Source: Alphaproteobacteria bacterium (GTDB lineage Bacteria; Pseudomonadota; Alphaproteobacteria; Thalassobaculales; Thalassobaculaceae). Taken from it: a DNA stretch of 64,000 nt. Location of the stretch: positions 1-64,000 of the forward strand of contig JANSYS010000016.1 of assembly GCA_024742275.1 (NCBI GenBank), written 5' to 3'. The notes under the pieces were generated by a model that saw only the letters and a program-made list of their open reading frames with translations, was not told the origin of the DNA and did not search any database. Each line of letters starts with the position of its first letter. Within the stretch, counting starts at the first letter, position 1. Of the stretch, positions 8,561 through 16,039 are shown piece after piece. A program made the translations under genes and the position numbers.

Positions 8561-9243
8561 TCGATTCGTCGCCCACGGCTTGATGCGATTTGCCGCTGGC
8601 GAGCGGCAGAGCTGTCTTGCCCCAACTCCCTGAGGCGCATCATGTTCTCCGGCATCGCTTGCGATCCCAAAGCCCGGTGCCCCGAGCGACGTCGCAGCAT
8701 GGTGCGGAAGCCGTCGCGAACCTGTTGCAGGTCCAGCACCAGATCGTGGCGCGCCGAGACCGCCTCGCAGCGGTCCAGGAGTTCGTCGAAGGCGGCGGCG
8801 CAGCGGGCCGGGAGTCGGATATGAGGGCTCGCCAGGATCAGCCAGCGCGGCTCCTTCTCCGCGCGGAAAGGATCGGTGCGGGCCAGGACGCGCTGAGTGA
8901 CGTAGAACTCCATACAGCCCTGGAAATAGCCGCGAACCTCGAACAGGACCGGTCCTGCCCCTTCCGGAATCTGCGGGATCAATGGGTCGTCGCGCGCCAG
9001 GTCCTCCATCTCGGCCTCCAGGACCGCCAGGTCGATCAGCATCTCCTCCAGGAACAGTTCCAACACATCCGCCTCGGTGGTGTCGGATCCGAAACCGTGG
9101 ACGAAAGCCGCGAGGTGAGGGGGAATGACGGTGTAGTAGTCCTCGCGTGTAGACGATCGGTGGCTGCGGCAGCCGGCGCCCGCGTGCCAGGTCAGAATGC
9201 GGCCCGGTTTCTTCAGCGCGCGTTCGAGTGCTACCCTGGTCAT
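8557..9243 (-). CDS. Conserved-looking hypothetical protein
   Basis: A 228-residue soluble protein that I do not recognise. It has an acidic middle part with predicted helices (TEADVLELFLEEMLIDLAVL) and then LFEVRGYFQGCMEFYV, TDPFRAEKEPRWLILASPHIRLP and a helical, basic C-terminus. There is no signal peptide, transmembrane segment or known catalytic motif. The plus-strand frame over the same bases reads as an unlikely composition, so the minus strand is chosen. It diverges from the small gene at 9282 and converges with the MBL hydrolase, overlapping it by four bases. The last 30 residues are low complexity, so the true product may be shorter. Confidence 0.6.
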   Translation of the reverse strand: MTRVALERALKKPGRILTWHAGAGCRSHRSSTREDYYTVIPPHLAAFVHGFGSDTTEADVLELFLEEMLIDLAVLEAEMEDLARDDPLIPQIPEGAGPVLFEVRGYFQGCMEFYVTQRVLARTDPFRAEKEPRWLILASPHIRLPARCAAAFDELLDRCEAVSARHDLVLDLQQVRDGFRTMLRRRSGHRALGSQAMPENMMRLRELGQDSSAARQRQIASSRGRRID

Positions 9244-9281
9244 TCTCGAAGCGTAGTCTGAAAACGGAGCGGCGTCCCGCC

Positions 9282-9551
9282 ATGATTGACCCGAAGCTGC
9301 TGGGCGATCTCGCCAAGGATCATCAGAAGAACGTCATGACCCGGGACGAGGCGCGCGCCTTCCTGAAGGATCTGATGGCGGTATGTCGACAGCACCGGGT
9401 CTTCCTGCGCACCGCCGACCAGACCATCCGATTCTCGAAGGTCTTCGCCGACAGCGACCAGCGCACCGTGTTGCGGGCCATGGTCGACAAGGAGGGGCGC
9501 TGTGCGGCGGCGCAGATCGACTACAAGAGCCCGTCTCCAAGCCAAGAATAA
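9282..9551 (+). CDS. Small hypothetical protein
   Basis: An 89-residue soluble, helix-rich protein without a recognised domain. It reads naturally (MIDPKLLGDLAKDHQKN, then VFLRTADQTIRFSKVF). The ATG at 9282 is chosen over the upstream start at 9228 because GGAG lies at about 9265 and because it leaves a 38-base intergenic space to the divergent neighbour. Function unknown. It may share a divergent promoter region with the gene at 8557-9243. Confidence 0.55.
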   Translation: MIDPKLLGDLAKDHQKNVMTRDEARAFLKDLMAVCRQHRVFLRTADQTIRFSKVFADSDQRTVLRAMVDKEGRCAAAQIDYKSPSPSQE

Positions 9552-9575
9552 GAGGGGCCGCGCTCCCACGATCCA

Positions 9576-10670
9576 TCAGGATCGCACCAGCACCCCGTAC
9601 CAGCCTAGCCCGGCATAGGTCTCGTAACCTGGCGTCCTGTGGAACCCTACGGTCGTCCCGTCAGGCGCCCGGTAGCTCCCGGACTCCTGAGCGTTGGTCC
9701 GCAGGTCGAAGGTGGCGCCGCCGAACCCGTCTCGGCCGCTGCCATGACCGGCATCGGCGATGACCCGGTTGTTGGCATCCACCAGCATGACACGGGTGTT
9801 GCCGCGTTCGGCGTCAGAGAGCCGGACGCCCTGGACGATCGCCTCAGCCTGCGGACCCCAGTCGAAATGAATGCCCAGTACACCGATCGGGCGACCGTTG
9901 GCCGCGGCGTCTTGCCGGATCGCAGCCGCATAGGTGGCGACGGGCTGGTTGCCGAGTTGGGAATTGGCGGCGATGTCGGCCACCACGTAGTCGTCGCCGG
10001 TCGTGGTCTGCATCGCCTCACGGAACCAGGGTTCTCGCGATACATCGCTTCCAACCGCGTTGTACCGGTCCGGTCGTCCATTGGCCACGACCCGGCCGTG
10101 AGCATCGCAGATCCACAGGTCGAGATAGACGGTATACGCGGATAGAATGACACCCAGACGCTGCGACGCGTGGCGGGCGATGTCGGCATCGGGCTTCTGG
10201 AGACAGTCGACCACGGCACTGTCGGTCGCCCACCAGCGCACGTCGCAGGTTCGCTCATACAGGTTGCGGTCGATCAGTTCGATCGCGTTCAACGCAAGAT
10301 CCACCAGCCGCTGCCCGGTGAGATGATCGACGACCTGACGTCCAATGGTCTCAAGCAGCGAGGTTTTTTCAGAGAGTTCCTTAACCAAGGTGTCCGCGAT
10401 CTCGGCGATCTCCGTCGACACGCCTTTGACTTCGCCCGCGACCACTGCGAAACCACGTCCGAGTTCGCCGACGCGGGCGCTCTCGATCAGAGCGTTCAGG
10501 GCCAGGATACGGGTGCGCTCGGTAATCGATTGGATATCGGCGATCTTCTCGCGGCTGATACGCGCGACTTCCTCGCTTAATCGAATGATGTGTTCCGGAT
10601 CGTTGGAATTCGCATCGTGTAAGGTTTCGGCTCGGACCGGAACGGATAGGGTCTTCGACTGCGAGTTCAT
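9576..10670 (-). CDS. Soluble MCP-like protein: signalling hairpin followed by a Cache-like domain
   Basis: A 364-residue protein with inverted chemoreceptor architecture. Residues about 30-105 are a short methyl-accepting hairpin, whose tip (RILALNALIESAR, then GRGFAVVAGEVK) matches the CheA/CheW-contacting tip of chemoreceptors. Residues about 130-364 resemble a Cache sensor: a conserved RNLYERTCDVRWWATD, then LWICDAHGRVVANG and PWFREAM. There is no signal peptide or transmembrane helix, so the Cache-like domain should be cytoplasmic, unlike typical Cache domains. The methylation helices are very short. A role in energy or metabolite taxis or in a che-like pathway is inferred. No che genes lie nearby. 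Confidence 0.8.
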   Translation of the reverse strand: MNSQSKTLSVPVRAETLHDANSNDPEHIIRLSEEVARISREKIADIQSITERTRILALNALIESARVGELGRGFAVVAGEVKGVSTEIAEIADTLVKELSEKTSLLETIGRQVVDHLTGQRLVDLALNAIELIDRNLYERTCDVRWWATDSAVVDCLQKPDADIARHASQRLGVILSAYTVYLDLWICDAHGRVVANGRPDRYNAVGSDVSREPWFREAMQTTTGDDYVVADIAANSQLGNQPVATYAAAIRQDAAANGRPIGVLGIHFDWGPQAEAIVQGVRLSDAERGNTRVMLVDANNRVIADAGHGSGRDGFGGATFDLRTNAQESGSYRAPDGTTVGFHRTPGYETYAGLGWYGVLVRS

Positions 10671-10699
10671 CGGGGCCTCGGTTGGCAGTGTACGGAGTC

Positions 10700-10747
10700 T
10701 ACGGTTCTCATCGCGGCACCGCCAAGCATGCCGTTATGAGAACCGTA
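10700..10747. promoter_or_regulatory. 12-base perfect inverted repeat upstream of the MCP-like gene
   Basis: TACGGTTCTCAT (10700-10711) is repeated as its exact reverse complement ATGAGAACCGTA (10736-10747), with 24 bases between. It sits 30 to 77 bases upstream of the minus-strand start at 10670, where an operator would lie. The 323-base stretch 10671-10993 holds no gene. Besides this repeat it contains an AT-rich part toward mazG. Confidence 0.5.
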
Positions 10748-10872
10748 CGTGTCCGCCATGCGCAAACGGAAAGCGTTGCTATCGTTTCCTAATAACCACA
10801 AACAGATAGGTATGATAGGAGACGTTCCGGGCAACTCGCCACAGTTTCTTTGCGGACAAGAACAAGATCCGG

Positions 10873-10913
10873 TTGAAATCGGTTCGACAATATTTCCCAT
10901 AATATACATTATG
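10873..10913 (+). promoter_or_regulatory. AT-rich candidate promoter region with a dyad, upstream of mazG
   Basis: This is the most AT-rich part of the spacer. TTGAAA (10873-10878) and TTCGAC (10883-10888) could be -35 elements for CATAAT (10898-10903) or TACATT (10905-10910). CATAAT and ATTATG (10908-10913) form a perfect 6-base dyad around ATAC. No single pair has ideal spacing, so this is only a likely promoter zone about 80-120 bases before the mazG start. Confidence 0.35.
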
Positions 10914-10993
10914 CGCGAACTAGATCTGCACCATGTCCTCCAACTCTGTCCGGGGTTTCCTCGCAACCTCTCGACCGCTAGTCTCCCGCCGCA

Positions 10994-11857
10994 ATGACCG
11001 ATTCAACAAAAACCCAAAACACGTCCGCAGCTCTCGACGATCTTCCGGACGCGCCCTCCATCGACCGCCTCATCGCCGTCATGGCGAAATTGCGCGACCC
11101 CAACGGCGGTTGTCCGTGGGATCTTGAGCAGACGTTCGAGACGATCGCTCCCTTCACCATAGAGGAAGCCTATGAGGTCGCCGAGGCGATCACGCTCCGG
11201 GACATGGACGCCCTGCGAGACGAGCTCGGAGACCTGCTGCTGCAGGTCGTCTACCACGCGCGCATGGCGGAGGAAGACGGCAGGTTCGCCTTCGAGGACG
11301 TGGCACGCGGCATTACCGAGAAGATGATCCGGCGCCATCCCCACGTGTTCGCCGGTGCGAGCATCGAGGACGCCGAAGCGCAGACCGCAGCCTGGGAGGT
11401 TCAGAAAGCGGCCGAGCGCGCCGCAAAGGCCGAGGCCGAAGGCCGCGCCGTCTCGGCGCTCGATGGAGTTTCCGACGCCCTGCCTGCCCTGATGCGGTCC
11501 GTAAAGCTTCAGCAACGTGCTGTACGTGCCGGTTTCGACTGGCCGACCGTCGCCGGTGTTTTCGACAAGATCGAAGAGGAACTCGGCGAATTGCGTGCCG
11601 AGGTCACCGGCGGCGCGGAAGACGACGCCGACCGCATCGAAGACGAAATGGGCGACCTGCTCTTCACCGTGGTCAATCTGGCACGTCACCTGGAGGTCGA
11701 TCCGGAGACCGCCCTGCGCCGGTGCAACGCGAAATTCGAACGCCGATTCAAATACATGGAACGCGCGCTGGCCGCCCATGGCAAGGCTGTCCAGGACGCG
11801 GATCTGTCCGAGATGGAACGGCATTGGCAACGCGCAAAACAGAGCGAGATCCCCTGA
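10994..11857 (+). CDS. mazG: Nucleoside triphosphate pyrophosphohydrolase
   Basis: A 287-residue MazG, which hydrolyses (d)NTPs to NMP and pyrophosphate and so clears aberrant nucleotides. Two MazG domains are visible. The first, around residues 30-110, carries CPWDLEQTFETIAPFTIEEAYEV and the metal-binding ELGDLLLQVVYHARMA. The second, around residues 175-260, carries FDKIEEELGELRAE and EDEMGDLLFTVVNLAR. The length is typical of the two-domain enzyme. In related genomes it often follows the tatD-MBL pair; here three other genes intervene. Confidence 0.95.
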   Translation: MTDSTKTQNTSAALDDLPDAPSIDRLIAVMAKLRDPNGGCPWDLEQTFETIAPFTIEEAYEVAEAITLRDMDALRDELGDLLLQVVYHARMAEEDGRFAFEDVARGITEKMIRRHPHVFAGASIEDAEAQTAAWEVQKAAERAAKAEAEGRAVSALDGVSDALPALMRSVKLQQRAVRAGFDWPTVAGVFDKIEEELGELRAEVTGGAEDDADRIEDEMGDLLFTVVNLARHLEVDPETALRRCNAKFERRFKYMERALAAHGKAVQDADLSEMERHWQRAKQSEIP

Positions 11858-11911
11858 CAGATTTAGGAAGAAAATCTCTCAAGGCACTGAAAAGATTAAT
11901 TGGAGACCGAG

Positions 11912-12667
11912 ATGACAAAGACCGCTTTCATCACCGGCGCGACCAGCGGTTTCGGGCGCGCGACGGCGAAGCGCTTCGATGCCGAAGGTTGGCAGACGGT
12001 GATTTCGGGTCGCCGCGGCGAGCGTCTGGACGCCCTGAAAGCCGAGTTGACCAATCCAAGCCACAGCATCGTCCTGGACGTTCGCGACCGAGACGCGGTG
12101 GCCGCGGCCGTGGACGGGTTGCCGGAGGCCTTCACGCCCATCGACGTGTTGGTGAACAATGCCGGCCTGGCGGTCGGTCTTGAAGGTGCGGACGAAGTCT
12201 CCCTGGACGACTGGGACCTGATGGTGGACACCAACATCAAAGGCCTGATGTACTGCACCCGCGCCCTCCTCCCGCAGATGGTGGCTAACGGGTACGGCCA
12301 TGTCGTGAACATCGGCTCGATCGCCGGCTCTTGGCCCTATCCAGGCGGTAACGTCTACGGCGCGACCAAGGCGTTCGTGCGCCAGTTCTCGCTGAATTTG
12401 CGCGCCGATCTGGTGGGTAAGAACATCCACGTCACCGATATTGAGCCTGGCCTGGCCGAGACCGAGTTCTCGGAAGTCCGCTTCAAGGGCGACAAGGACA
12501 AGGCGTCGGCCGTCTACGACGATGTGGATCCGATCAAGCCGGAAGACGTGGCGGATGCCGTGTTCTGGGCGGCCACGCGGCCGCGGAACATCAACGTGAA
12601 CCGGATCGAGATCATGGCCGGCGCCCAGGCGTTCTCGCCATTCAACATCGTGCGCGGCCTGAAATAG
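11912..12667 (+). CDS. SDR family oxidoreductase, YdfG-like
   Basis: A 251-residue classical short-chain dehydrogenase. The cofactor motif is TGATSGFG near the N-terminus, NNAG follows (DVLVNNAGLAVG), and the catalytic Ser-Tyr-Lys set is in IGSIAGSWPYPGGNVYGATKAFV. The sequence is closest in pattern to YdfG, an NADP-dependent 3-hydroxy acid / L-allo-threonine dehydrogenase, but the substrate is not certain. The ATG at 11912 is chosen because GGAG (11902-11905) lies six bases upstream; the ATG at 11900 has no such site. It follows mazG by 54 bases and ends before a hairpin terminator. Confidence 0.9.
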   Translation: MTKTAFITGATSGFGRATAKRFDAEGWQTVISGRRGERLDALKAELTNPSHSIVLDVRDRDAVAAAVDGLPEAFTPIDVLVNNAGLAVGLEGADEVSLDDWDLMVDTNIKGLMYCTRALLPQMVANGYGHVVNIGSIAGSWPYPGGNVYGATKAFVRQFSLNLRADLVGKNIHVTDIEPGLAETEFSEVRFKGDKDKASAVYDDVDPIKPEDVADAVFWAATRPRNINVNRIEIMAGAQAFSPFNIVRGLK

Positions 12668-12676
12668 CGGCATCGA

Positions 12677-12706
12677 GGGGACCCGACGGGCTGCGGTGCC
12701 CCTTTT
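12677..12706 (+). terminator. Rho-independent terminator after the SDR gene
   Basis: GGGGACC (12677-12683) pairs with GGTGCCCC (12695-12702) with one bulged base, and TTTT follows at 12703-12706. It lies ten bases after the SDR stop and before argC. Confidence 0.6.
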
Positions 12707-12783
12707 CGGCCCGCCGGAAATGCCGCTACCCCTCACCCTGGCACTTCCTGTAAGATTTGCCTCCCGAAACGGAGGAGGCGGTC

Positions 12784-13752
12784 ATGGGATCGGCACGGGT
12801 GTTCATCGATGGCGAGGCAGGTACGACGGGTCTGCAGATCCGTGAGCGTCTGCTGGCGCGTCGCGACATCGAGCTGATTTCCCTCGGCGACGCCGAGCGC
12901 AAGGACGCCGGAGCTCGCCGCGACGCCCTGCACACCGCCGATGTCGCCATCCTCTGTCTGCCGGACGAGGCCGCACGGGAAGCGGCGGCGCTGGCCGAGG
13001 GATCGGATACAAAGCTGATCGACGCGTCGACGGCCCATCGCACGGATGACGGTTGGGTCTACGGCTTTCCGGAATTCCGGGCGGGTCAGCACGAGGCGGT
13101 AGCCGGCGCGACGCGCATCTCCAACCCCGGATGCTATCCGACCGGTGCGATCGCCATCCTGGCACCGCTGATTGCTTCCGGTCTCCTGTCGCGCGACCAT
13201 CCGATCTCGATCAACGCCGTCTCCGGCTACACCGGCGGCGGCAAGGCGCTGATCGCACGCTACGAAGCAGAGGGTCAGAGCGGATATCGGCCCGACGCCT
13301 TTTGGCAGTACGGCCTGAGCCTGGCGCACAAGCATGTCCCGGAGATCACCCGCTGGTCCGATCTGAGCCATCCGCCGATTTTCCAACCGGCGGTTGGCCG
13401 CTTCGCACAGGGAATGCTGGTCAGTGTTCCCTTGGCGCTGTGGGCTCTGGAGAAACGACCAACGGCGGCTGCGATCCATGAGACACTGGCCGCTCAGTAC
13501 AGCGGATCGCGCTTCGTGCGCGTGGTGCCGCTCGGCGAGTCCGATGGCATGAAGGAGTTGGATCCGCAGGCGCTGAACGGGACCAATATGCTGGAGATTT
13601 TCGTCTTCGCGGACGACGCGACCGGACGGGCCGTGGTCACCGCCCGGCTCGACAATCTTGGCAAGGGTGCGTCGGGGGCGGCCGTGCAAAATCTCAATCT
13701 ATTGCTCGGCATGCCGGAAGATGCGGGGATCGAGGTGGCGGCGGCCGCCTGA
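12784..13752 (+). CDS. argC: N-acetyl-gamma-glutamyl-phosphate reductase (short, type 2)
   Basis: A 322-residue NADP-dependent reductase of arginine biosynthesis that converts N-acetylglutamyl phosphate to the semialdehyde. The N-terminal nucleotide motif is VFIDGEAGTTGLQI. The catalytic cysteine lies in SNPGCYPTGAI, and the conserved SGYTGGGKALI follows. Its length and sequence fit the short AGPR family 2 rather than the E. coli-like form. The ATG at 12784 is chosen over the upstream start at 12757 because GGAGGAGG precedes it at 12771-12778. Confidence 0.94.
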   Translation: MGSARVFIDGEAGTTGLQIRERLLARRDIELISLGDAERKDAGARRDALHTADVAILCLPDEAAREAAALAEGSDTKLIDASTAHRTDDGWVYGFPEFRAGQHEAVAGATRISNPGCYPTGAIAILAPLIASGLLSRDHPISINAVSGYTGGGKALIARYEAEGQSGYRPDAFWQYGLSLAHKHVPEITRWSDLSHPPIFQPAVGRFAQGMLVSVPLALWALEKRPTAAAIHETLAAQYSGSRFVRVVPLGESDGMKELDPQALNGTNMLEIFVFADDATGRAVVTARLDNLGKGASGAAVQNLNLLLGMPEDAGIEVAAAA

Positions 13753-13781
13753 GCGTCGGTCCGCTTCCGAGAGCCGGAAAC

Positions 13782-14117
13782 GTGTGGGTCAACGACGGCC
13801 AGGATCCGATCTACGCCGCCTTCTGGCGGTCGCTGGTTGTTTTCCTGGCCATTTTACTGCTGCTGATGCTGGGACGGCTTCTACCGATCTTCATGGACGG
13901 AAGTTTCGGCGGCCCGTCCGCGCTCGGTTACCTGGTGGTCTATCTGCTCGGGTTCCCGATCATCGCCATAGCGGTGTCGGCCGTGTCGGCAGCGGTGTTC
14001 TACGGCATCGCTCCGTTGCGGCGTCTGACCGGACGCCTGCCCTACCCTGTCCTAATGCTGCAGCCGCTGCACATGGCCTCTGCGACGGTGTTCTTTCTGG
14101 TTTTCGTCCGTCCTTAG
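13782..14117 (+). CDS. Small integral membrane protein, unknown
   Basis: A 111-residue protein with three predicted membrane helices (about residues 12-32, 46-72 and 88-108) and almost no soluble part. It starts at a GTG (13782), 29 bases after argC, and may be co-transcribed with it. I do not recognise a family and see no transport or catalytic motif. Confidence 0.55.
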   Translation: MWVNDGQDPIYAAFWRSLVVFLAILLLLMLGRLLPIFMDGSFGGPSALGYLVVYLLGFPIIAIAVSAVSAAVFYGIAPLRRLTGRLPYPVLMLQPLHMASATVFFLVFVRP

Positions 14118-14124
14118 GCCGGCG

Positions 14125-14149
14125 GGGCCCCACGGAACGGGGCCCGACC
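14125..14149. terminator. GC-rich hairpin between convergent genes
   Basis: GGGCCCC (14125-14131) pairs perfectly with GGGGCCC (14139-14145) across a 7-base loop. It lies between the plus-strand membrane-protein gene and the minus-strand gcrA, where a bidirectional terminator is expected. The following T-run is short. Confidence 0.45.
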
Positions 14150-14200
14150 GTTTGCATTCCGCGCCTTCGTCTTGACGGCGCTCGCTCAGGTGGCGGGAGC

Positions 14201-14602
14201 TCAGGCGGCGCTGGTATCGCGCTCTCGCGATGTCGTATAGGCCACGGCGCAGTGCTGGGAGCAGTAAGGGCGTCCCGGTTCCACGGTCGAGCCGCAGAAG
14301 CTGAAGTTGTCGGTCTTCGGATCGCCGATCGGCCAGGAGCAGGTGTTGCGGTCCCATTGCTCCAGGGTCAGGGGCACGGCGCGGCGGCGCTGGATCGGCC
14401 GTTCGTCGCGCTTCGGGTTGGCGCTGCGCACGATCGGCGACTGGCGCTTCGGCAAACCCATGCGGTGGACCTTGCCGACCACCGCGTTGCGCGAAACGCC
14501 GAGCTTAAGCCCGATCTGCGTGATCGACAGCCCTTCGCCCCAGAGCGCCTTCAGTTGCTCCAAACGCTCTTCGTCCCAAACGCTCTGCGAATTGTCGCCC
14601 AT
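14201..14602 (-). CDS. gcrA: GcrA cell cycle regulator
   Basis: A 133-residue alphaproteobacterial transcription factor. It binds GANTC sites methylated by CcrM together with sigma-70 and controls cell-cycle genes. The N-terminal helix-turn-helix is clear (WDEERLEQLKALWGEGL, then LGVSRNAVVGKVHRMGLPKR), and the C-terminal sigma-interacting part keeps the Cys/His pattern (TCSWPIGDP, FCGSTV, YCSQHC). The ATG at 14602 has a perfect AGGAGG a few bases upstream, so the longer frame to 14635 is rejected. Its upstream region is itself full of GANTC sites. Confidence 0.95.
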   Translation of the reverse strand: MGDNSQSVWDEERLEQLKALWGEGLSITQIGLKLGVSRNAVVGKVHRMGLPKRQSPIVRSANPKRDERPIQRRRAVPLTLEQWDRNTCSWPIGDPKTDNFSFCGSTVEPGRPYCSQHCAVAYTTSRERDTSAA

Positions 14603-14645
14603 TCTTGCCTCCTTGCCGGCCGGATCGGGGCGCACCGGTCGACCC

Positions 14646-14856
14646 GACTCGCCGCACCCATATTTAGTGGCTAACGATCAAGAGGCTACGGGATGTGGGG
14701 TGGCGCCACAAGCGCCATAGCCACATCTCGCATAGAATGTTGTGGATAACACAAGAAGTTGTTGATTCGCCGCGACTCGCGATGGAGCCGGGCGTCGCCC
14801 CAACCGGACCGGATTCGGGAATCGCCGGCCGAATCTCCCTTTTCGATTCCTGAATC
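14646..14856. promoter_or_regulatory. gcrA upstream region: eight GANTC sites and a consensus DnaA box
   Basis: GANTC, the CcrM methylation site, occurs at 14646, 14764, 14774, 14812, 14819, 14831, 14845 and 14852; seven of them lie within 93 bases. A perfect DnaA box (TTATCCACA on the minus strand) is at 14741-14749. The 329-base stretch 14603-14931 holds no convincing gene. An inverted repeat TTAG/CTAA at 14664-14674 lies nearer the gene. The combination suggests methylation- and DnaA-responsive control of gcrA. Confidence 0.65.
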
Positions 14857-14931
14857 GTCCGGTTACTTGGTTCCGGCGAGCGGAGACCCACAGGCCGAAT
14901 ATTCCGATGAGAGCCGGGCCCGGCGCGCCGG

Positions 14932-15891
14932 TCAGCCGAGGCCCACCGCCACTTTCGGTGCCGCGAGCCGGCGGTTCCGTTCGCGGATCAGATAGTCGAC
15001 CAGGGCCTGGGGAGCCGAGACGCCGGCGGCGGCTTCGGCGTCCGGGTTGTAGTTGGTGTTCGTGTTGACGTCGTAGACGAAGGGCCGCCCCTCCGCGTCG
15101 CGGGCGAACTCGACCCCGGCGATGTCGATCCCCGACGCCGCAAGGAACCGCTCGATCGCGGCCTCCAGGCTTGGCTCAAGCGCGTTGTTGACCACGGTAA
15201 AGACCGGACCGCCGGTCTCTTCAGCCTCGTCCGGCGCGCAAACGTCGGCCGGGCAGAGCTCGAACGTGCCGCCGGTGTCGATGCGCACGGCGTAGAACAG
15301 CTTGCCGCCGATGAACTCGGCCCGGGTGACGCTGCCGTCGGCGGTGGCAACATAGTCCTGAAGCAGGGTGATCCCGTCGATCGATCCTTGCAGGGTACCG
15401 GCGGCGGCGCGCTCCACAACCTCCCGGGCGTCTTCGAACAGCTGTATGCCGAGCCCCTTCCCGCCCCGGTTCGGCTTCACGATCACAGGCCCGCTCCCCC
15501 AGAGCTTGGCCGCTTCGGCGACCTTGGCATCGCCCAGGGCCGCGACGGTACGCGGGACGGGAACGCCGGCGCGCTTCAGACCCGCAAGCTGGGCAGCCTT
15601 GTTGACCTCGAGGGAGATCGCGCCGGCACCGTTGATCACCGGACGACCATGGGCTTCCAGCCAGGCGATGACGGCGGCTGCGTATTCCGGCGAGTAGCGA
15701 TGACCGCGGGTGTGGGCCGACGCGCTCATCCGGTTGTAGAACAGGCCCGCCGGAGGCTCGGCGGCGAGGTCGATGGCGCCGTCCGAGAGATCGAGATCAA
15801 CGAAAGCCTCGCCGCGTGCCTCGAAAGCGCGCGCGAAGGGTGGAAGCCATTCCGGATTCTCGTGGATCACATGGATCGGCTGATCAGTCAT
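14932..15891 (-). CDS. ATP-grasp domain protein, RimK/LysX-like ligase
   Basis: A 319-residue protein of the ATP-grasp superfamily, whose members join a carboxylate to an amine or thiol through an acyl phosphate. The N-terminal part is a pre-ATP-grasp domain (FYNRMSASAHTRGH). The ATP-grasp core contains PVIVKPNRGGKGLGIQLF (glycine-rich loop and ATP lysine) and ends with the metal ligands in GVEFARD and VYDVNTNTNYN. RimK-like enzymes add amino acids to proteins or make small peptides. No carrier protein or biosynthetic partner is adjacent, so the substrate is unknown. Confidence 0.85.
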   Translation of the reverse strand: MTDQPIHVIHENPEWLPPFARAFEARGEAFVDLDLSDGAIDLAAEPPAGLFYNRMSASAHTRGHRYSPEYAAAVIAWLEAHGRPVINGAGAISLEVNKAAQLAGLKRAGVPVPRTVAALGDAKVAEAAKLWGSGPVIVKPNRGGKGLGIQLFEDAREVVERAAAGTLQGSIDGITLLQDYVATADGSVTRAEFIGGKLFYAVRIDTGGTFELCPADVCAPDEAEETGGPVFTVVNNALEPSLEAAIERFLAASGIDIAGVEFARDAEGRPFVYDVNTNTNYNPDAEAAAGVSAPQALVDYLIRERNRRLAAPKVAVGLG

Positions 15892-16039
15892 CGCGGTCCC
15901 TTCCCTCGTGTCGACACCTGTCTAACGCTCGCATGGAGATGGGACGGTGCCGCGATGCCGCAACAGGGAGGAACCGGACGGGGTGGAAGCGGTTTAATGC
16001 CGCAGAGGCGTTAATAAAAATGCAGGTCCTGCCGATGCA

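Noticed and set aside
14741-14856. Possible chromosome replication origin near gcrA
   Set aside because: Only one DnaA box is present and there is no AT-rich unwinding element or hemE/parAB/dnaA neighbour, so a cell-cycle promoter is the simpler explanation.
14664-14891. 75-codon minus-strand frame in the gcrA upstream region
   Set aside because: No ribosome site or protein-like pattern. The DNA is better explained as regulatory (GANTC sites, DnaA box).
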